Counted from the stretch's first letter, positions 51,342-61,272 are shown. The stretch: DNA of 64,000 nt from Flavobacterium sp. 83 (GCF_000744835.1 NZ_JQMS01000001.1:682001-746000), one strand, 5' to 3'. The notes: a model not told the origin generated them from the letters alone. Program-made: numbers and translations.

Positions 51342-52316
51342 TTATTTATTTCTACCCATTAAATTTTCGCCAAAGTCTTTTAACATCGCTTTTTTATCTT
51401 CCGAAATATCCATTTTCTCTAAGGTTTCAAAAGCTTTCAATGTATACTCTTCAATAGCTTTTTGCGTGTCTTGAGATGCGCCAGTTGAATTGAAAATTTC
51501 TTTCACGGCACTAATTTTACTTGCATTATCATCCATTTTAATAGAAAATGAATGCAACAATTGCTCTTTTTCTGCTGGATTCGAAAACTCGATGGCTTTT
51601 AGATACAAATACGTTTTTTTGTTTTCTATGATATCACCTCCTACTTGTTTTCCAAAGGTTTCTGGATTACCAAATGCATCCAGATAATCATCCTGTAATT
51701 GAAAAGCCAACCCCAAATTCAAACCAAATTCATAGATTAAATTTGCATTTTCTTCTGAAGTTTGTGCAACTATTGCACCCATTTTCATTGCAGCAGCTAC
51801 AAGAACGGCTGTCTTATACTCAATCATTTTGAGATATTCAGGAATGGTCACATCATTTCTAACTTCAAAATCCACGTCCCATTGTTGTCCTTCACAAACT
51901 TCAAGAGCCGTTTTACTGAACAATTTAGCAAGTTTACGAAAAATCACAGGTTCGTACTTTTCAAAATATTGGTATGCTAAAATCAGCATTGCATCACCAG
52001 ATAAAATACCCGTATTGATATTCCATTTTTCATGCACCGTTTTCTTTCCTCTTCGCAAGGGAGCATCGTCCATAATATCATCATGGACCAAAGAAAAATT
52101 ATGAAAAACCTCAACAGCCAAAGCAGCTGGCAACGCTCTTTTATAATCCGCATCAAAAACTTCAGCGCTCATAAGTGTAAGTACTGGACGCATTCTTTTT
52201 CCTCCAAGATCTAAAATATAATGTATGGGTTCATACAAATTTTTGGGCTCTTTGGGTTCATATTGTGATTGCAAATATTCCGAAATGAACTCCTGATACT
52301 GGTAAATGGTATGCAT
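51342..52316 (-). CDS. Polyprenyl synthetase
   Basis: A 324-aa trans-prenyltransferase. First Asp-rich motif HDDIMDDAPLRRG (Asp79, 80, 83), second LAFQLQDDYLDAFG; GGKRMRPVLTLM precedes. The length and motifs fit farnesyl/geranylgeranyl or octaprenyl synthases; the product length cannot be told by eye. It is separate from any ubiquinone or carotenoid cluster except the cyclase-like gene downstream. Confidence 0.9.
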   Translation of the reverse strand: MHTIYQYQEFISEYLQSQYEPKEPKNLYEPIHYILDLGGKRMRPVLTLMSAEVFDADYKRALPAALAVEVFHNFSLVHDDIMDDAPLRRGKKTVHEKWNINTGILSGDAMLILAYQYFEKYEPVIFRKLAKLFSKTALEVCEGQQWDVDFEVRNDVTIPEYLKMIEYKTAVLVAAAMKMGAIVAQTSEENANLIYEFGLNLGLAFQLQDDYLDAFGNPETFGKQVGGDIIENKKTYLYLKAIEFSNPAEKEQLLHSFSIKMDDNASKISAVKEIFNSTGASQDTQKAIEEYTLKAFETLEKMDISEDKKAMLKDFGENLMGRNK

Positions 52317-52401
52317 AAATTAATTTTTGGCTAATTTACAGTATTCACTCTTCATTCCAAACCGCATTTCTTAATGAAATGTTAAATAATTAAAATACAA
52401 C

Positions 52402-52441
52402 GGAAACTATTTTGGTATTCAAAGTTTCCAATATACATTTG
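52402..52441 (+). promoter_or_regulatory. Promoter and operator of yceI, copy 1
   Basis: The palindrome arms GGAAAC/GTTTCC (52402-52429, 16 bp between) overlap a full promoter TTTG-N19-TACATTTG (52411-52441). The 28-bp block is 24/28 the same as 53083-53110. The predicted start of transcription is ~80 bp ahead of the yceI ATG. Confidence 0.7.
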
Positions 52442-52522
52442 CATCGAAATTTAACATATTAATACATCAATCATTTCTACTTATTTTGAAATGAAAACCC
52501 AACCCACATAACCCAAATCATT

Positions 52523-53044
52523 ATGACAACAACATGGACAATTGATTCAACACAATCTGATGTTTTGATTAAAATAAGACATTCGATAATTGCATATTTG
52601 GCAGGGACAATCAACAAATTCAAAGGCCATATAGACATTCAGGACAATGAAATTGAAGATGCTTCAATAGAATTTTCTTTGGATGTGAACAACACCGATA
52701 CGAAACTGGAACAAATTGATTCGCATCTAAGACTGAATGATTTTTTGGATGTTAATGAATATCCAATAATAAGTTTTAAATCAACCTCTTTTCAAAAAGT
52801 AAATAAGAATATTAATTTTTTAAAAGGAAATTTAACTATCAAAAATATCACTAAAATTGTTGAACTTGATGCAGAATTCATTGGAATCAGCGCTTATAAT
52901 GGCGATCAAAAAGCAGCCTTTGAAATAACTGGAGCTATTAATCGTAACGACTTTGGATTAACATCAAATGCATATACGCAAACTGGTGGTATAACAACAG
53001 GACAAGACATTAAGCTCATTGCAAATTTAGAATTCACAGTTTAA
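52523..53044 (+). CDS. YceI-family protein
   Basis: A 173-aa lipocalin-like protein: TWTIDSTQSDVLIKIRHSII, SLDVNNTDTKLEQIDSHLRL and FEITGAINRNDFGLTSNA. It lacks a signal peptide, unlike many periplasmic YceI proteins, so is probably cytoplasmic. YceI proteins bind isoprenoids or other lipids. It shares a near-identical promoter/operator with the downstream efflux operon, so both likely answer the same signal through the TetR regulator. Confidence 0.88.
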   Translation: MTTTWTIDSTQSDVLIKIRHSIIAYLAGTINKFKGHIDIQDNEIEDASIEFSLDVNNTDTKLEQIDSHLRLNDFLDVNEYPIISFKSTSFQKVNKNINFLKGNLTIKNITKIVELDAEFIGISAYNGDQKAAFEITGAINRNDFGLTSNAYTQTGGITTGQDIKLIANLEFTV

Positions 53045-53082
53045 GACCTATTATGTAAAGGTTAAAAAAACAAAAAATAAAT

Positions 53083-53122
53083 GGAAACTATTTTGGTGTT
53101 CTTGGTTTCCTTCTTAGATTTG
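53083..53122 (+). promoter_or_regulatory. Promoter and operator of tetR-efflux operon, copy 2
   Basis: GGAAAC (53083-53088) and GTTTCC (53105-53110) flank the -33 TTTG (53092-53095); the -7 TAGATTTG is at 53115-53122, 19 bp further on. Arms and spacing equal copy 1. A TetR dimer here would block the polymerase. Confidence 0.72.
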
Positions 53123-53182
53123 TACTCGAATTTTAATTTACTTCCAAATAAATTAAAAAAATATTGGTTTAATTTAAACAAA

Positions 53183-53779
53183 ATGAAAGAGAAAATAATA
53201 TCAAAAGCAAGCGATATGTTCTTAAAACTAGGTTTTAAGAGCATTACAATGGATGATATTGCAGGTGAAATGTGTATTTCTAAAAAAACAATCTACAAAT
53301 ACTTTTGTAATAAAGAATTACTAATTGAGGAAAGCACAGCTACAATACATAAAGAAGTGCATCAAATTATTTATAGCATCATTGCTAAAAATTACAATGC
53401 CATTGAGGAAAATTTTGAGATAAGAAAAATGTTCAAGGAAATGTTTAAATCCTCAGACACCTCCCCTATTTACCAATTAAAAAAGCACTACCCTGAAATA
53501 CATAATAAGGTAATGTCAAGAGAAATAGAAGAGTGCAACACCATATTCAAACAAAATATTGAAAAAGGAATTAAACAAGGTTTGTATCGAAGTGATCTAA
53601 ACATAGAAACCTATGTACGGTTTTATTATATCCTTATTTTTAGTATTAATGGAAATACTAAATCTGAAAAAGAAGCCCAAAAAATAGAACTTGAAATTCT
53701 AGAATACCACACCAGAGCTATGGCAACAGAAAAAGGAATTATTGAACTTGAAAAACAATTACTAAACCCTAATATATAA
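53183..53779 (+). CDS. TetR/AcrR-family regulator
   Basis: A 198-aa regulator from the ATG at 53183 (MKEKIISKASDMFLKLGFKS); an upstream in-frame ATG at 53081 lies inside the predicted promoter and is rejected. The HTH is ITMDDIAGEMCISKKTIYKY, followed by a helical ligand domain. It overlaps the tolC-like gene by one base (TAATG). It heads the efflux operon and most likely represses both it and yceI by the palindrome. Confidence 0.9.
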   Translation: MKEKIISKASDMFLKLGFKSITMDDIAGEMCISKKTIYKYFCNKELLIEESTATIHKEVHQIIYSIIAKNYNAIEENFEIRKMFKEMFKSSDTSPIYQLKKHYPEIHNKVMSREIEECNTIFKQNIEKGIKQGLYRSDLNIETYVRFYYILIFSINGNTKSEKEAQKIELEILEYHTRAMATEKGIIELEKQLLNPNI

Positions 53780-55122
53780 TGAAAAATATAATTTTAATCA
53801 CCTTCTTGATATTTGCAATAACTGCAAAATCACAAGATACCAAATCGCTAACGCTTAAAGATGCGATTACTTATGCTTTAGAAAATAAAGCAGATGCTAA
53901 AAAAGCCAAACTTAAAGTAGAAAACAGCGAATACCAAATTCAAGAAGTTCGTTCCAGAGCATTACCACAAATTTCAGCTAATGGAGGTTTAACATACAAC
54001 CCTATTTTACAAACTACATTCCTTGACGGAGGCTCTTTTGGTGGTGAACCTGGAACTACCGTTAAACTTAATTTTGGACAAAAATGGAACTCCACAGCTG
54101 GGGTTTCTTTAACACAAACACTTTTTGACCAATCTGTGTTTACCGGATTAAAAGCTGCCAGATCAACTAGAGAATTCTATCAGATAAATGATCAATTAAC
54201 AGAAGAACAAGTAATTGAAAGAGTTGCAAATAATTACTATCAGGTTTATGTTCAAAGACAAAAATTAAATGTTCTGGACAGTACTTATGTGAATACCAAC
54301 AAAGTGAAAACGATAATTAAAGGACAATTTGACAATGGTCTTGCCAAAAAAATTGACTTGGATAGAATTTTAGTAAAAATTTCGAACATCAATACACAAC
54401 GTCAGCAAATTTTAAATGCAGTTCAATTACAAGAAAATGCTTTGAAATTTTACATTGGAATGCCAATTGAAACTAAAATTACTATTCCACAAACTGAATT
54501 TCAAGTTACGCCTCAAGCATTCTCTGAAGCGCCAAATACAGCAAACAGAACAGAATATTTGCTTTTGAAAAAACAAGAACAATTATTAATGTTTCAAAAG
54601 AAAGCAGATGAAGCGGCATACTACCCAACACTTTCCCTTTCAGCGGGCTACAATTATATTGGTCAGGGCCCAAAAATGCCTTGGGGAGCAAAACCTGCTG
54701 ATGGTGTTTACTGGTCTGATTACTCTTCTATTGGCTTGAACTTAAAAGTTCCCATTTTTACCGGATTTGGAACTCGAGCCAAAGTAAGACAAGCTGATGT
54801 TAATTTAAGATCCTTGAAAGAAGACATAAAAGACACCAAATTAAGTCTTGATTTAGCGTATGAAAATGCTAACATTCAAATTAACAACAGCGTCATTACG
54901 ATAAATAATCAAAAGGAAAATGCGCAATTAGCACAAGAAGTATTAAACAACACCAGAAATAATTACATACAAGGATTGGCTTCTTTAACTGATTTATTGG
55001 ATGCAGAAAATTCATTGACAGAGGCACAGAACAATTATACTTCTGCAATATTAGATTACAAACTGGCAGAAATTCAATTAATCAAATCAAAAGGAGAATT
55101 AAAAACATTACTAAACAACTAA
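53779..55122 (+). CDS. TolC-family outer-membrane efflux protein
   Basis: A 447-aa outer-membrane channel, signal peptide ending AKSQ. Two related repeats of helical hairpin plus strands: LTLKDAITYALENKADAKKA and later SLKEDIKDTKLSLDLAYENA, then TRNNYIQGLASLTDLLDAEN, LTEAQNNYTSAILDYKLAEI. It joins a membrane-fusion adaptor and RND permease downstream to make a tripartite pump. Start overlaps the tetR stop. Confidence 0.92.
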   Translation: MKNIILITFLIFAITAKSQDTKSLTLKDAITYALENKADAKKAKLKVENSEYQIQEVRSRALPQISANGGLTYNPILQTTFLDGGSFGGEPGTTVKLNFGQKWNSTAGVSLTQTLFDQSVFTGLKAARSTREFYQINDQLTEEQVIERVANNYYQVYVQRQKLNVLDSTYVNTNKVKTIIKGQFDNGLAKKIDLDRILVKISNINTQRQQILNAVQLQENALKFYIGMPIETKITIPQTEFQVTPQAFSEAPNTANRTEYLLLKKQEQLLMFQKKADEAAYYPTLSLSAGYNYIGQGPKMPWGAKPADGVYWSDYSSIGLNLKVPIFTGFGTRAKVRQADVNLRSLKEDIKDTKLSLDLAYENANIQINNSVITINNQKENAQLAQEVLNNTRNNYIQGLASLTDLLDAENSLTEAQNNYTSAILDYKLAEIQLIKSKGELKTLLNN

Positions 55123-55126
55123 TAAC

Positions 55127-56188
55127 ATGAAGAAAAATATAATAACCGGAATAATTATTTTAGGCGCACTAGCAATCATAGCAGTAGTTTTAACAAACAA
55201 TAAAAAAGAAAATAAAGCAAAAACAGATGTTGTTGCTCAAAAAAATGCAAGTGTTTCTGTTAAAGTTGAAACGGTAAAAACAGATGAAGTTTCACTTGAT
55301 TTTTCGGCTAATGGAAATTTTGAGCCACTGCAAGAATTGAGCTTTTCTGCTGAAAAACCTGGAAGAGTGGTACGTGTTTTAGTAGATGAAGGATCGACAG
55401 TACATATAGGTCAAACTCTGGCAATTGTAAGAAGTGAACAAATAACATCAGACTTAGAAACAGCACAAGCTTCCTACCAAAATGCATTAACTGATTATAA
55501 TCGTTTTGAAAATGCATTCAAAACAGGAGGAGTTACAAAACAACAATTAGACCAGGCAAAATTAGGGCTTGTTACTGCAAAATCAAGATTGCAACAAGCT
55601 AAAGTCAATATTGGTGATACGAACATCAAATCCACCATTAACGGAATTGTAAACAAAAGATATATTGAGCCAGGATCAGTTCTTGGTGCTGCAACCCAAA
55701 TGTTTGACATTGTAAATGTTACTAGGCTAAAATTAAAAGTTACGGTTAATGAAAATCAAGTAGCCAGCTTAAAATTAGGAAACAATGTAAATGTTAAAGC
55801 AAGTGTTTATCCTGATGCTAATTTTTCAGGTAAAATTACTTTTATCGCTCCAAAAGCGGATTCCCGTTTAAACTTTCCTATAGAAATAGAAATTGCCAAC
55901 AATTCCTCTAATGATTTGAAAGCAGGAATGTACGGAACAGCTGAATTTGCTTCAAACCAACAAAAACAATCGTTGATGATTGTTCCTAGAAATGCATTTG
56001 TAGGTAGTGTAAGCAGCAACCAAATATTTACAGTCGAAAATGGAATTGCTAAACTAAAAAAGGTTACCGCAGGTAGAATCATTGGAGACAAAGTAGAAAT
56101 TTTAAACGGTCTTTCTGATGGTGAAACTGTGATTGTTACAGGCCAAATTAACCTTCAAGACGGATCTAAAGTAGATATTATAAAATAG
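55127..56188 (+). CDS. RND efflux periplasmic adaptor
   Basis: A 353-aa membrane fusion protein: N-terminal anchor (~5-22), then a barrel-sandwich half (LSFSAEKPGRVVRVLVDEGS, IGQTLAIVRSEQ), a coiled-coil hairpin (LETAQASYQNALTDYNRFEN ... QQLDQAKLGLVTAKSRLQQA), the second half (IKSTINGIVNKRYIEPGSVL) and the C-terminal barrel. Bridges TolC and permease. Four bp behind the tolC-like gene. Confidence 0.92.
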   Translation: MKKNIITGIIILGALAIIAVVLTNNKKENKAKTDVVAQKNASVSVKVETVKTDEVSLDFSANGNFEPLQELSFSAEKPGRVVRVLVDEGSTVHIGQTLAIVRSEQITSDLETAQASYQNALTDYNRFENAFKTGGVTKQQLDQAKLGLVTAKSRLQQAKVNIGDTNIKSTINGIVNKRYIEPGSVLGAATQMFDIVNVTRLKLKVTVNENQVASLKLGNNVNVKASVYPDANFSGKITFIAPKADSRLNFPIEIEIANNSSNDLKAGMYGTAEFASNQQKQSLMIVPRNAFVGSVSSNQIFTVENGIAKLKKVTAGRIIGDKVEILNGLSDGETVIVTGQINLQDGSKVDIIK

Positions 56189-56277
56189 TAGAAAGTCATA
56201 AAGTCAAAAGTAGAAAAGTCAAAAGTAGAAACACTAAGACTTTATACCGTAAACTTTAAGACCTAAAAAACAAATAT

Positions 56278-59200
56278 ATGAAATTAGCAGAAATATCTAT
56301 AAAACGTCCCTCCTTAGTAATTGTATTGTTTACAATGCTGATATTAGGCGGACTATTCAGCTACAGTCAACTGGGCTACGAATTAATTCCTAAATTCGAA
56401 CAAAACGTAATTACCATTGCAACGGTATATCCTGGAGCTTCACCAAGTGAGGTAGAAAACACGGTAACCAAAAAAATAGAAGATGCCGTTGCTTCTCTAG
56501 AAAACATCAAAAAAATTGATTCTAAATCCTACGAAAGTTTGTCAGTCGTATCGATTTCGTTTAATTCAAATGCCAAAGTTGACATCTCGATGAATGATGC
56601 GCAACGAAAAATAAATGCCATCATCAGTGATTTACCAGATGATGCCAAGACGCCTTCATTATCTAAATTCTCTTTGAGCGATTTACCAATTATAACCATT
56701 GGTGCCAACGGAAAAATGGATGAAGTCGCTTTTTATGACTTAATTGATAAAAAAATAGCTCCAGTTCTTTCTCGAGTTGCAGGTGTTGCGCAAGTAAACG
56801 TTATTGGAGGACAAGAACGTGAAATTCAAGTCAATCTTGATGCTGCAAAACTGCAAGGTTATGGTCTTTCAGTTCCGCAAGTGCAGCAAACTATTTTGAG
56901 TTCCAATTTAGATTTCCCAACAGGAAATATTCAAACTCGTGATCAAAAAATATTAATTCGTTTAGCGGGGAAATATAAAAATGTTGAAGAATTGCGCAAT
57001 TTAGTAGTCTCGTCTCAAAACGGAGTTCAAGTTCGTCTTGGTGATATTGCCGATGTCCAGGATACTCAAAAAATTGCTGAAAAAATATCACGAATCGATC
57101 AAAAAAGCGCTATCGTTTTACAAATTATTAAACAATCTGATGCAAATGCAGTTGCCGTAAGTGAGGTATTGATTAAAACAATAAACAAACTTACAACTGA
57201 TTATAAAAAAAATGGATTACAACTTCAAGTAGCCAAAGACAGTACTATTTTTACACTTGAAGCTGCTGATTCTGTTGTACATGATTTATTGATTGCAGTA
57301 CTTTTAGTTGCCTTTGTAATGTTGTTTTTCTTACACAGTATTAGAAACTCGCTTATTGTAATGGTTTCTATTCCAGCATCATTAATTGCTACATTTATTG
57401 GGATTTATTTGATGGGATACACTTTAAACTTAATGAGTTTACTTGGATTATCTCTTGTAGTTGGTATTCTTGTCGATGATGCCATCGTGGTCCTTGAAAA
57501 CATTTACAGGCACATGGAAATGGGTAAAAACCGCGTTCGTGCTGCTTATGACGGAACAGCTGAAATTGGTGGAACTGTAGTGTCAATTACTTTAGTTATT
57601 GTGGTTGTGTTTTTACCAATCGCCATGAGTTCAGGTTTGGTTTCAAACATTATTACACAGTTTTGTGTAACCGTTATTATCTCAACATTATTGTCATTAC
57701 TAGCTTCGTTTACCATTATTCCTTGGTTGTCTTCCCGTTATGGAAAATTAGAACATATTGAAGGTAAAAATCTTTTCGGAAGGATTATCCTTGGATTTGA
57801 AAGCTATTTAACCCGTTTCATCAACTGGATCTCCCATTTATTGACATGGTGTTTAGATCATTATAAAACGACCTTAGCAATTGTTCTTGTCCTCTTTTTC
57901 GCATCAACTATCGGATTAGCTGCAGGAGGTTTTATAGGTGGCGAATTCTTTGCAACATCAGATAGTGGTGAGTTTTTAGTTCAAATAGAAATGCCAAAAG
58001 ATGCGTCATTAGAACAAACCAACTTTATGACTCAAAAAGCAGAAGCTTTTTTGAAAACACAAGAATATGTTCACAGTCAAATTACAACTGTTGGGCAAAC
58101 GAGCGAAGGTTTTGGTGCCTCACAGGCAACTGCTTATAAAGCTGAGATTGACGTAAAAATGATTGAACAAAAAGAGCGTACTGAGGGAGCATCAGTTTAT
58201 GCCGCAAAAATCAAAAGAAAACTAGAAAAAATATTAGTTGGTGCCAAAGTAAAAACAGCTCCGGTTGGTATTTTAGGAACAGCTGAAATTGCAACTTTAG
58301 GTTTAATTGTAACTGGGCCAAACGTGGAAAGCGCCATGAAATTTGCCAAATTAGCTGAAGCTGAATTAAAAACAATTCCTGGTACTACCGAGATTAAACT
58401 TACTGTTGAAGATGGAAATCCAGAAATTAACGTACAGGTTGACAGAGATAAAATGGCTGCTCTTGGACTTACTTTACAAACAGTAGGAGGAACAATGCAA
58501 ACCGCTTATTCCGGAAACACAGATGGAAAATTCAGAGCCGGTGAATACGAATATGACATCAATATAAGGTACAATAGTTTTGACAGAAAAAGTATTGAAG
58601 ATGTTAGTAATCTAATTTTCATCAACTCATCTGGTCAGCAAATTAAATTATCGCAATTTGCAACAATCAAGGAAGGTTCCGGACCAAGTCAATTAGAACG
58701 TAGAGACAAAACTGCTTCGGTAACGGTACAAGGTCAAAATGTAGGTGTGGCTTCTGGAACCATTGTTTCGCAATGGCAAGAAAAACTTGACAAGTTAGAA
58801 AAACCAACTGGTGTAAACTATATTTGGGGTGGCGATCAAGAAAACCAAAGTGAAGGTTTTGGAACATTAGGAATAGCCTTATTAGCAGCTATAATCTTAG
58901 TTTATCTTGTAATGGTTTCTTTATATGACAGTTTTGTCCATCCATTTGTGGTATTATTTGCTATTCCGCTTTCGTTCATTGGAGCAATGTTAGCTTTAGC
59001 GTTAACGAATAACACTTTGAATATTTTCACCATTCTTGGAGTAATCATGCTTATTGGTTTAGTGTGTAAAAATGCAATTATGCTAGTCGATTACACCAAT
59101 CAAAGAAGAGCCGCAGGAGAATCGATAAGAACGGCATTAATTCAAGCGAATCACGCGAGACTTCGTCCAATTTTGATGACAACTATTGCGATGGTATTTG

Positions 59201-59454
59201 GTATGTTCCCAATTGCATTAGCATCTGGAGCCGGAGCTGAATGGAAAAATGGTTTGGCTTGGGTAATTATTGGAGGATTGATTTCTTCGTTATTCTTAAC
59301 CTTGATTGTCGTTCCTGTAATTTATGAAATTATGGAGAAATTAATTTCTAAATTTAGCAAAGGAGAAAAAACAGACTACGAAGCTGAAATGGTTGCCGAT
59401 TATGTTCACACTGAACTAAGTGAAGATGGTTTTAATCCAAAACATACGCTTTAA
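56278..59454 (+). CDS. RND efflux permease, HAE1 type
   Basis: A 1058-aa inner-membrane proton-driven pump, 12 membrane spans and two large periplasmic loops. TM1 SIKRPSLVIVLFTMLILGGL; TM4 has the proton Asp pair in LVVGILVDDAIVVLENI; TM10-11 has LVCKNAIMLVDYTNQRRAAG. It completes the operon tetR-tolC-adaptor-permease. The substrate is unknown; hydrophobic toxins or bile-like compounds are typical. A short direct-repeat spacer (AAAGTCAAAAGTAG twice, 56197-56230) precedes it. Confidence 0.93.
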   Translation: MKLAEISIKRPSLVIVLFTMLILGGLFSYSQLGYELIPKFEQNVITIATVYPGASPSEVENTVTKKIEDAVASLENIKKIDSKSYESLSVVSISFNSNAKVDISMNDAQRKINAIISDLPDDAKTPSLSKFSLSDLPIITIGANGKMDEVAFYDLIDKKIAPVLSRVAGVAQVNVIGGQEREIQVNLDAAKLQGYGLSVPQVQQTILSSNLDFPTGNIQTRDQKILIRLAGKYKNVEELRNLVVSSQNGVQVRLGDIADVQDTQKIAEKISRIDQKSAIVLQIIKQSDANAVAVSEVLIKTINKLTTDYKKNGLQLQVAKDSTIFTLEAADSVVHDLLIAVLLVAFVMLFFLHSIRNSLIVMVSIPASLIATFIGIYLMGYTLNLMSLLGLSLVVGILVDDAIVVLENIYRHMEMGKNRVRAAYDGTAEIGGTVVSITLVIVVVFLPIAMSSGLVSNIITQFCVTVIISTLLSLLASFTIIPWLSSRYGKLEHIEGKNLFGRIILGFESYLTRFINWISHLLTWCLDHYKTTLAIVLVLFFASTIGLAAGGFIGGEFFATSDSGEFLVQIEMPKDASLEQTNFMTQKAEAFLKTQEYVHSQITTVGQTSEGFGASQATAYKAEIDVKMIEQKERTEGASVYAAKIKRKLEKILVGAKVKTAPVGILGTAEIATLGLIVTGPNVESAMKFAKLAEAELKTIPGTTEIKLTVEDGNPEINVQVDRDKMAALGLTLQTVGGTMQTAYSGNTDGKFRAGEYEYDINIRYNSFDRKSIEDVSNLIFINSSGQQIKLSQFATIKEGSGPSQLERRDKTASVTVQGQNVGVASGTIVSQWQEKLDKLEKPTGVNYIWGGDQENQSEGFGTLGIALLAAIILVYLVMVSLYDSFVHPFVVLFAIPLSFIGAMLALALTNNTLNIFTILGVIMLIGLVCKNAIMLVDYTNQRRAAGESIRTALIQANHARLRPILMTTIAMVFGMFPIALASGAGAEWKNGLAWVIIGGLISSLFLTLIVVPVIYEIMEKLISKFSKGEKTDYEAEMVADYVHTELSEDGFNPKHTL

Positions 59455-59479
59455 TACCTAATTATATTTTAGAATTTAG

Positions 59480-59510
59480 AACCTGTCCATTCGTTTGGGC
59501 AGGTTTTTTT
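59480..59510 (+). terminator. Terminator of efflux operon
   Basis: AACCTGTCC and GGGCAGGTT with loop ATTCGTTT, then TTTTTTT. Confidence 0.85.
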
Positions 59511-59566
59511 GTTTTCAATAATTAGCACCCTACAAATTCTTTCTCCAATACAATAAGCAACTGGTT

Positions 59567-60007
59567 TTAAAGCTTTTTTATCACATAAGTCACGATTCCC
59601 CAGATAATCAATTGATTTTCCTCACTCACTTTTATAGGAGAATAATTAGCATTTTCAGGCATGAGATACAAACAATCTTTCTCGAGTTGAATGCGTTTCA
59701 CCGTAAATTCTCCATCGATAAAACAAATGGCGATTTTATTGTTTTGCGGTTCTAAACTTCGATCTACTACAAGTACATCCTTGTCATTTATACCCGCATC
59801 AATCATTGAATTCCCTTTGACTTTGATATAAAAAGTGGCTAAAGGATTTTCACTTAGCTCTTTGTTTAAATCGATATTCGTTTCCATAAAATCAGCTGCC
59901 GGTGAGGGAAATCCCGCTGAAACGCCTTCGGATATAAAAGGAATTTTTAAATCACTTTCAAAATCCGGCAGAAAGAATGTTAGTTTTTGTTCTTTGTTTA
60001 CTGGCAT
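59567..60007 (-). CDS. umuD: UmuD-like LexA/S24 peptidase
   Basis: A 146-aa self-cleaving protein of the SOS mutagenesis system. Cleavage point is Ala31-Gly32 in GVSAGFPSPA; the dyad is Ser67 (KGNSMIDAGI) and Lys104 (FTVKRIQLE). Cleaved UmuD' activates the UmuC polymerase. It overlaps umuC's start region by 10 bp at its end, so both are made together. It may also take the place of a LexA-like sensor. Confidence 0.92.
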   Translation of the reverse strand: MPVNKEQKLTFFLPDFESDLKIPFISEGVSAGFPSPAADFMETNIDLNKELSENPLATFYIKVKGNSMIDAGINDKDVLVVDRSLEPQNNKIAICFIDGEFTVKRIQLEKDCLYLMPENANYSPIKVSEENQLIIWGIVTYVIKKL

Positions 60008-61272
60008 TTTATTTCTAGAATATCTTTAAAATTAGTAGTGTATTTTGGCGACAAATGCTTCTGATTCATATTCCAAGTCAAGCTTAAATTTTGAGTGGCT
60101 AACTTTACTTTTTTCTCTCCAATTTTATTATTGAGACGATCCATTACTTTCATTAACTCCAAATGTTTTGGGTTTTCCTCCTCAAATAGCTGCAACTGTT
60201 TTCTGTTTTCATCAATAAGTTCAGTGACAATAACGCCTGCTTTTTTGAATTTTATATTCTCATTTCCCTTATACAATTGCTGAAACATATCAATGGCAGC
60301 ATTCGATATTGTTAAGGTTGAATTCGTTGCAAAAGGCAGGGTAACGGCCATATTAAAATAATATTTAGAAGTTTGCACCGTATGTTTATCAATGACCAAC
60401 AGTACTATAATCGTATGACAACAAGAGTTTTGTTTCCGTAATTTCTCAGCACAAACTGATGCAAAGGTGGCAATACGTTCCCGCAACAAATCAAAATCAG
60501 AGATTTGTTTTGGAAAACTTCTGGTAATAGCAATACTCTTTTTTTGATCTGCAAGAGGTTCTAAATCTAAAACAGATTTCCCTTCTAATTCATATTTTAA
60601 CCGAAGGCCTACAACTCCCATTTCTTTCTTAATCCAAGATTCGTGTTGTGGTGCTATAAAGTCTAAAGCAGTGGCAATATTTCGTGCTTTCATCTTTTTA
60701 TTCATCCGATAGCCAATTCCCCAAACATCTTCAATTTTAGTCCATTTTAAAGCTTTGATACGTTTTTCATCACTGTCTATTACATAAACACCTGCCGTTC
60801 TCTCTTGAAATTTCTTAGCTATTTTATTGGCTACTTTTGACAATGCTTTGGTTTCGGCAAAGCCAATGCAAACCGGAATTCCTACCCATTTTTGGATGCG
60901 GGTTTTCATTTGAACCCCATAATCATGATAGTCCAAAACATTCATACCGTCAAAATTCAGAAAAGCTTCATCAATACTATAAATTTCTAAATTAGGCGTG
61001 AACTGTCCCAAAATTGACATGACTCTATTACTCAAATCACCATAAAGGGCATAATTCGAAGAAAATAACGTTACTCCTTTCTCTTTTACTAGCTCCTTGA
61101 TTTTAAAAGCGGGTGCACCCATTGGGATTCCAGCCGCTTTAGCTTCACTGCTTCTGGAAATTACACAACCATCATTATTTGACAATATTGCAATAGGTTT
61201 TCCTGCAAATTGAGGTTGAAAAACCCTTTCGCAAGAAGCGTAGAAATTGTTACAGTCGACTAAAGCATACAT
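59998..61272 (-). CDS. umuC: DNA polymerase V catalytic subunit (UmuC)
   Basis: Y-family translesion polymerase, 424 aa. Catalytic Asp6 (MYALVDCNNFYASCERVF) and Asp101-Glu102 (YSIDEAFLNF); SNNDGCVISRSSEAK is the fingers region; the C-terminal little finger and tail follow. It precedes umuD on the same strand, with a 10-bp overlap. UmuC in Bacteroidetes often lies in such a pair under damage control. No LexA-type operator could be identified upstream. Confidence 0.94.
   Translation of the reverse strand: MYALVDCNNFYASCERVFQPQFAGKPIAILSNNDGCVISRSSEAKAAGIPMGAPAFKIKELVKEKGVTLFSSNYALYGDLSNRVMSILGQFTPNLEIYSIDEAFLNFDGMNVLDYHDYGVQMKTRIQKWVGIPVCIGFAETKALSKVANKIAKKFQERTAGVYVIDSDEKRIKALKWTKIEDVWGIGYRMNKKMKARNIATALDFIAPQHESWIKKEMGVVGLRLKYELEGKSVLDLEPLADQKKSIAITRSFPKQISDFDLLRERIATFASVCAEKLRKQNSCCHTIIVLLVIDKHTVQTSKYYFNMAVTLPFATNSTLTISNAAIDMFQQLYKGNENIKFKKAGVIVTELIDENRKQLQLFEEENPKHLELMKVMDRLNNKIGEKKVKLATQNLSLTWNMNQKHLSPKYTTNFKDILEIKCQ

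Noticed and set aside
56190..56277. AAGTCAAAAGTAG repeats before the RND gene as an operator
   Set aside because: Low-complexity heptad-like repeats of this kind are common spacers; no symmetry typical of a binding site is seen.
59998..61272. Assigning the polymerase as DinB (Pol IV)
   Set aside because: The umuD partner overlapping the gene and the SNNDGCVISRSSEAK block point to UmuC.
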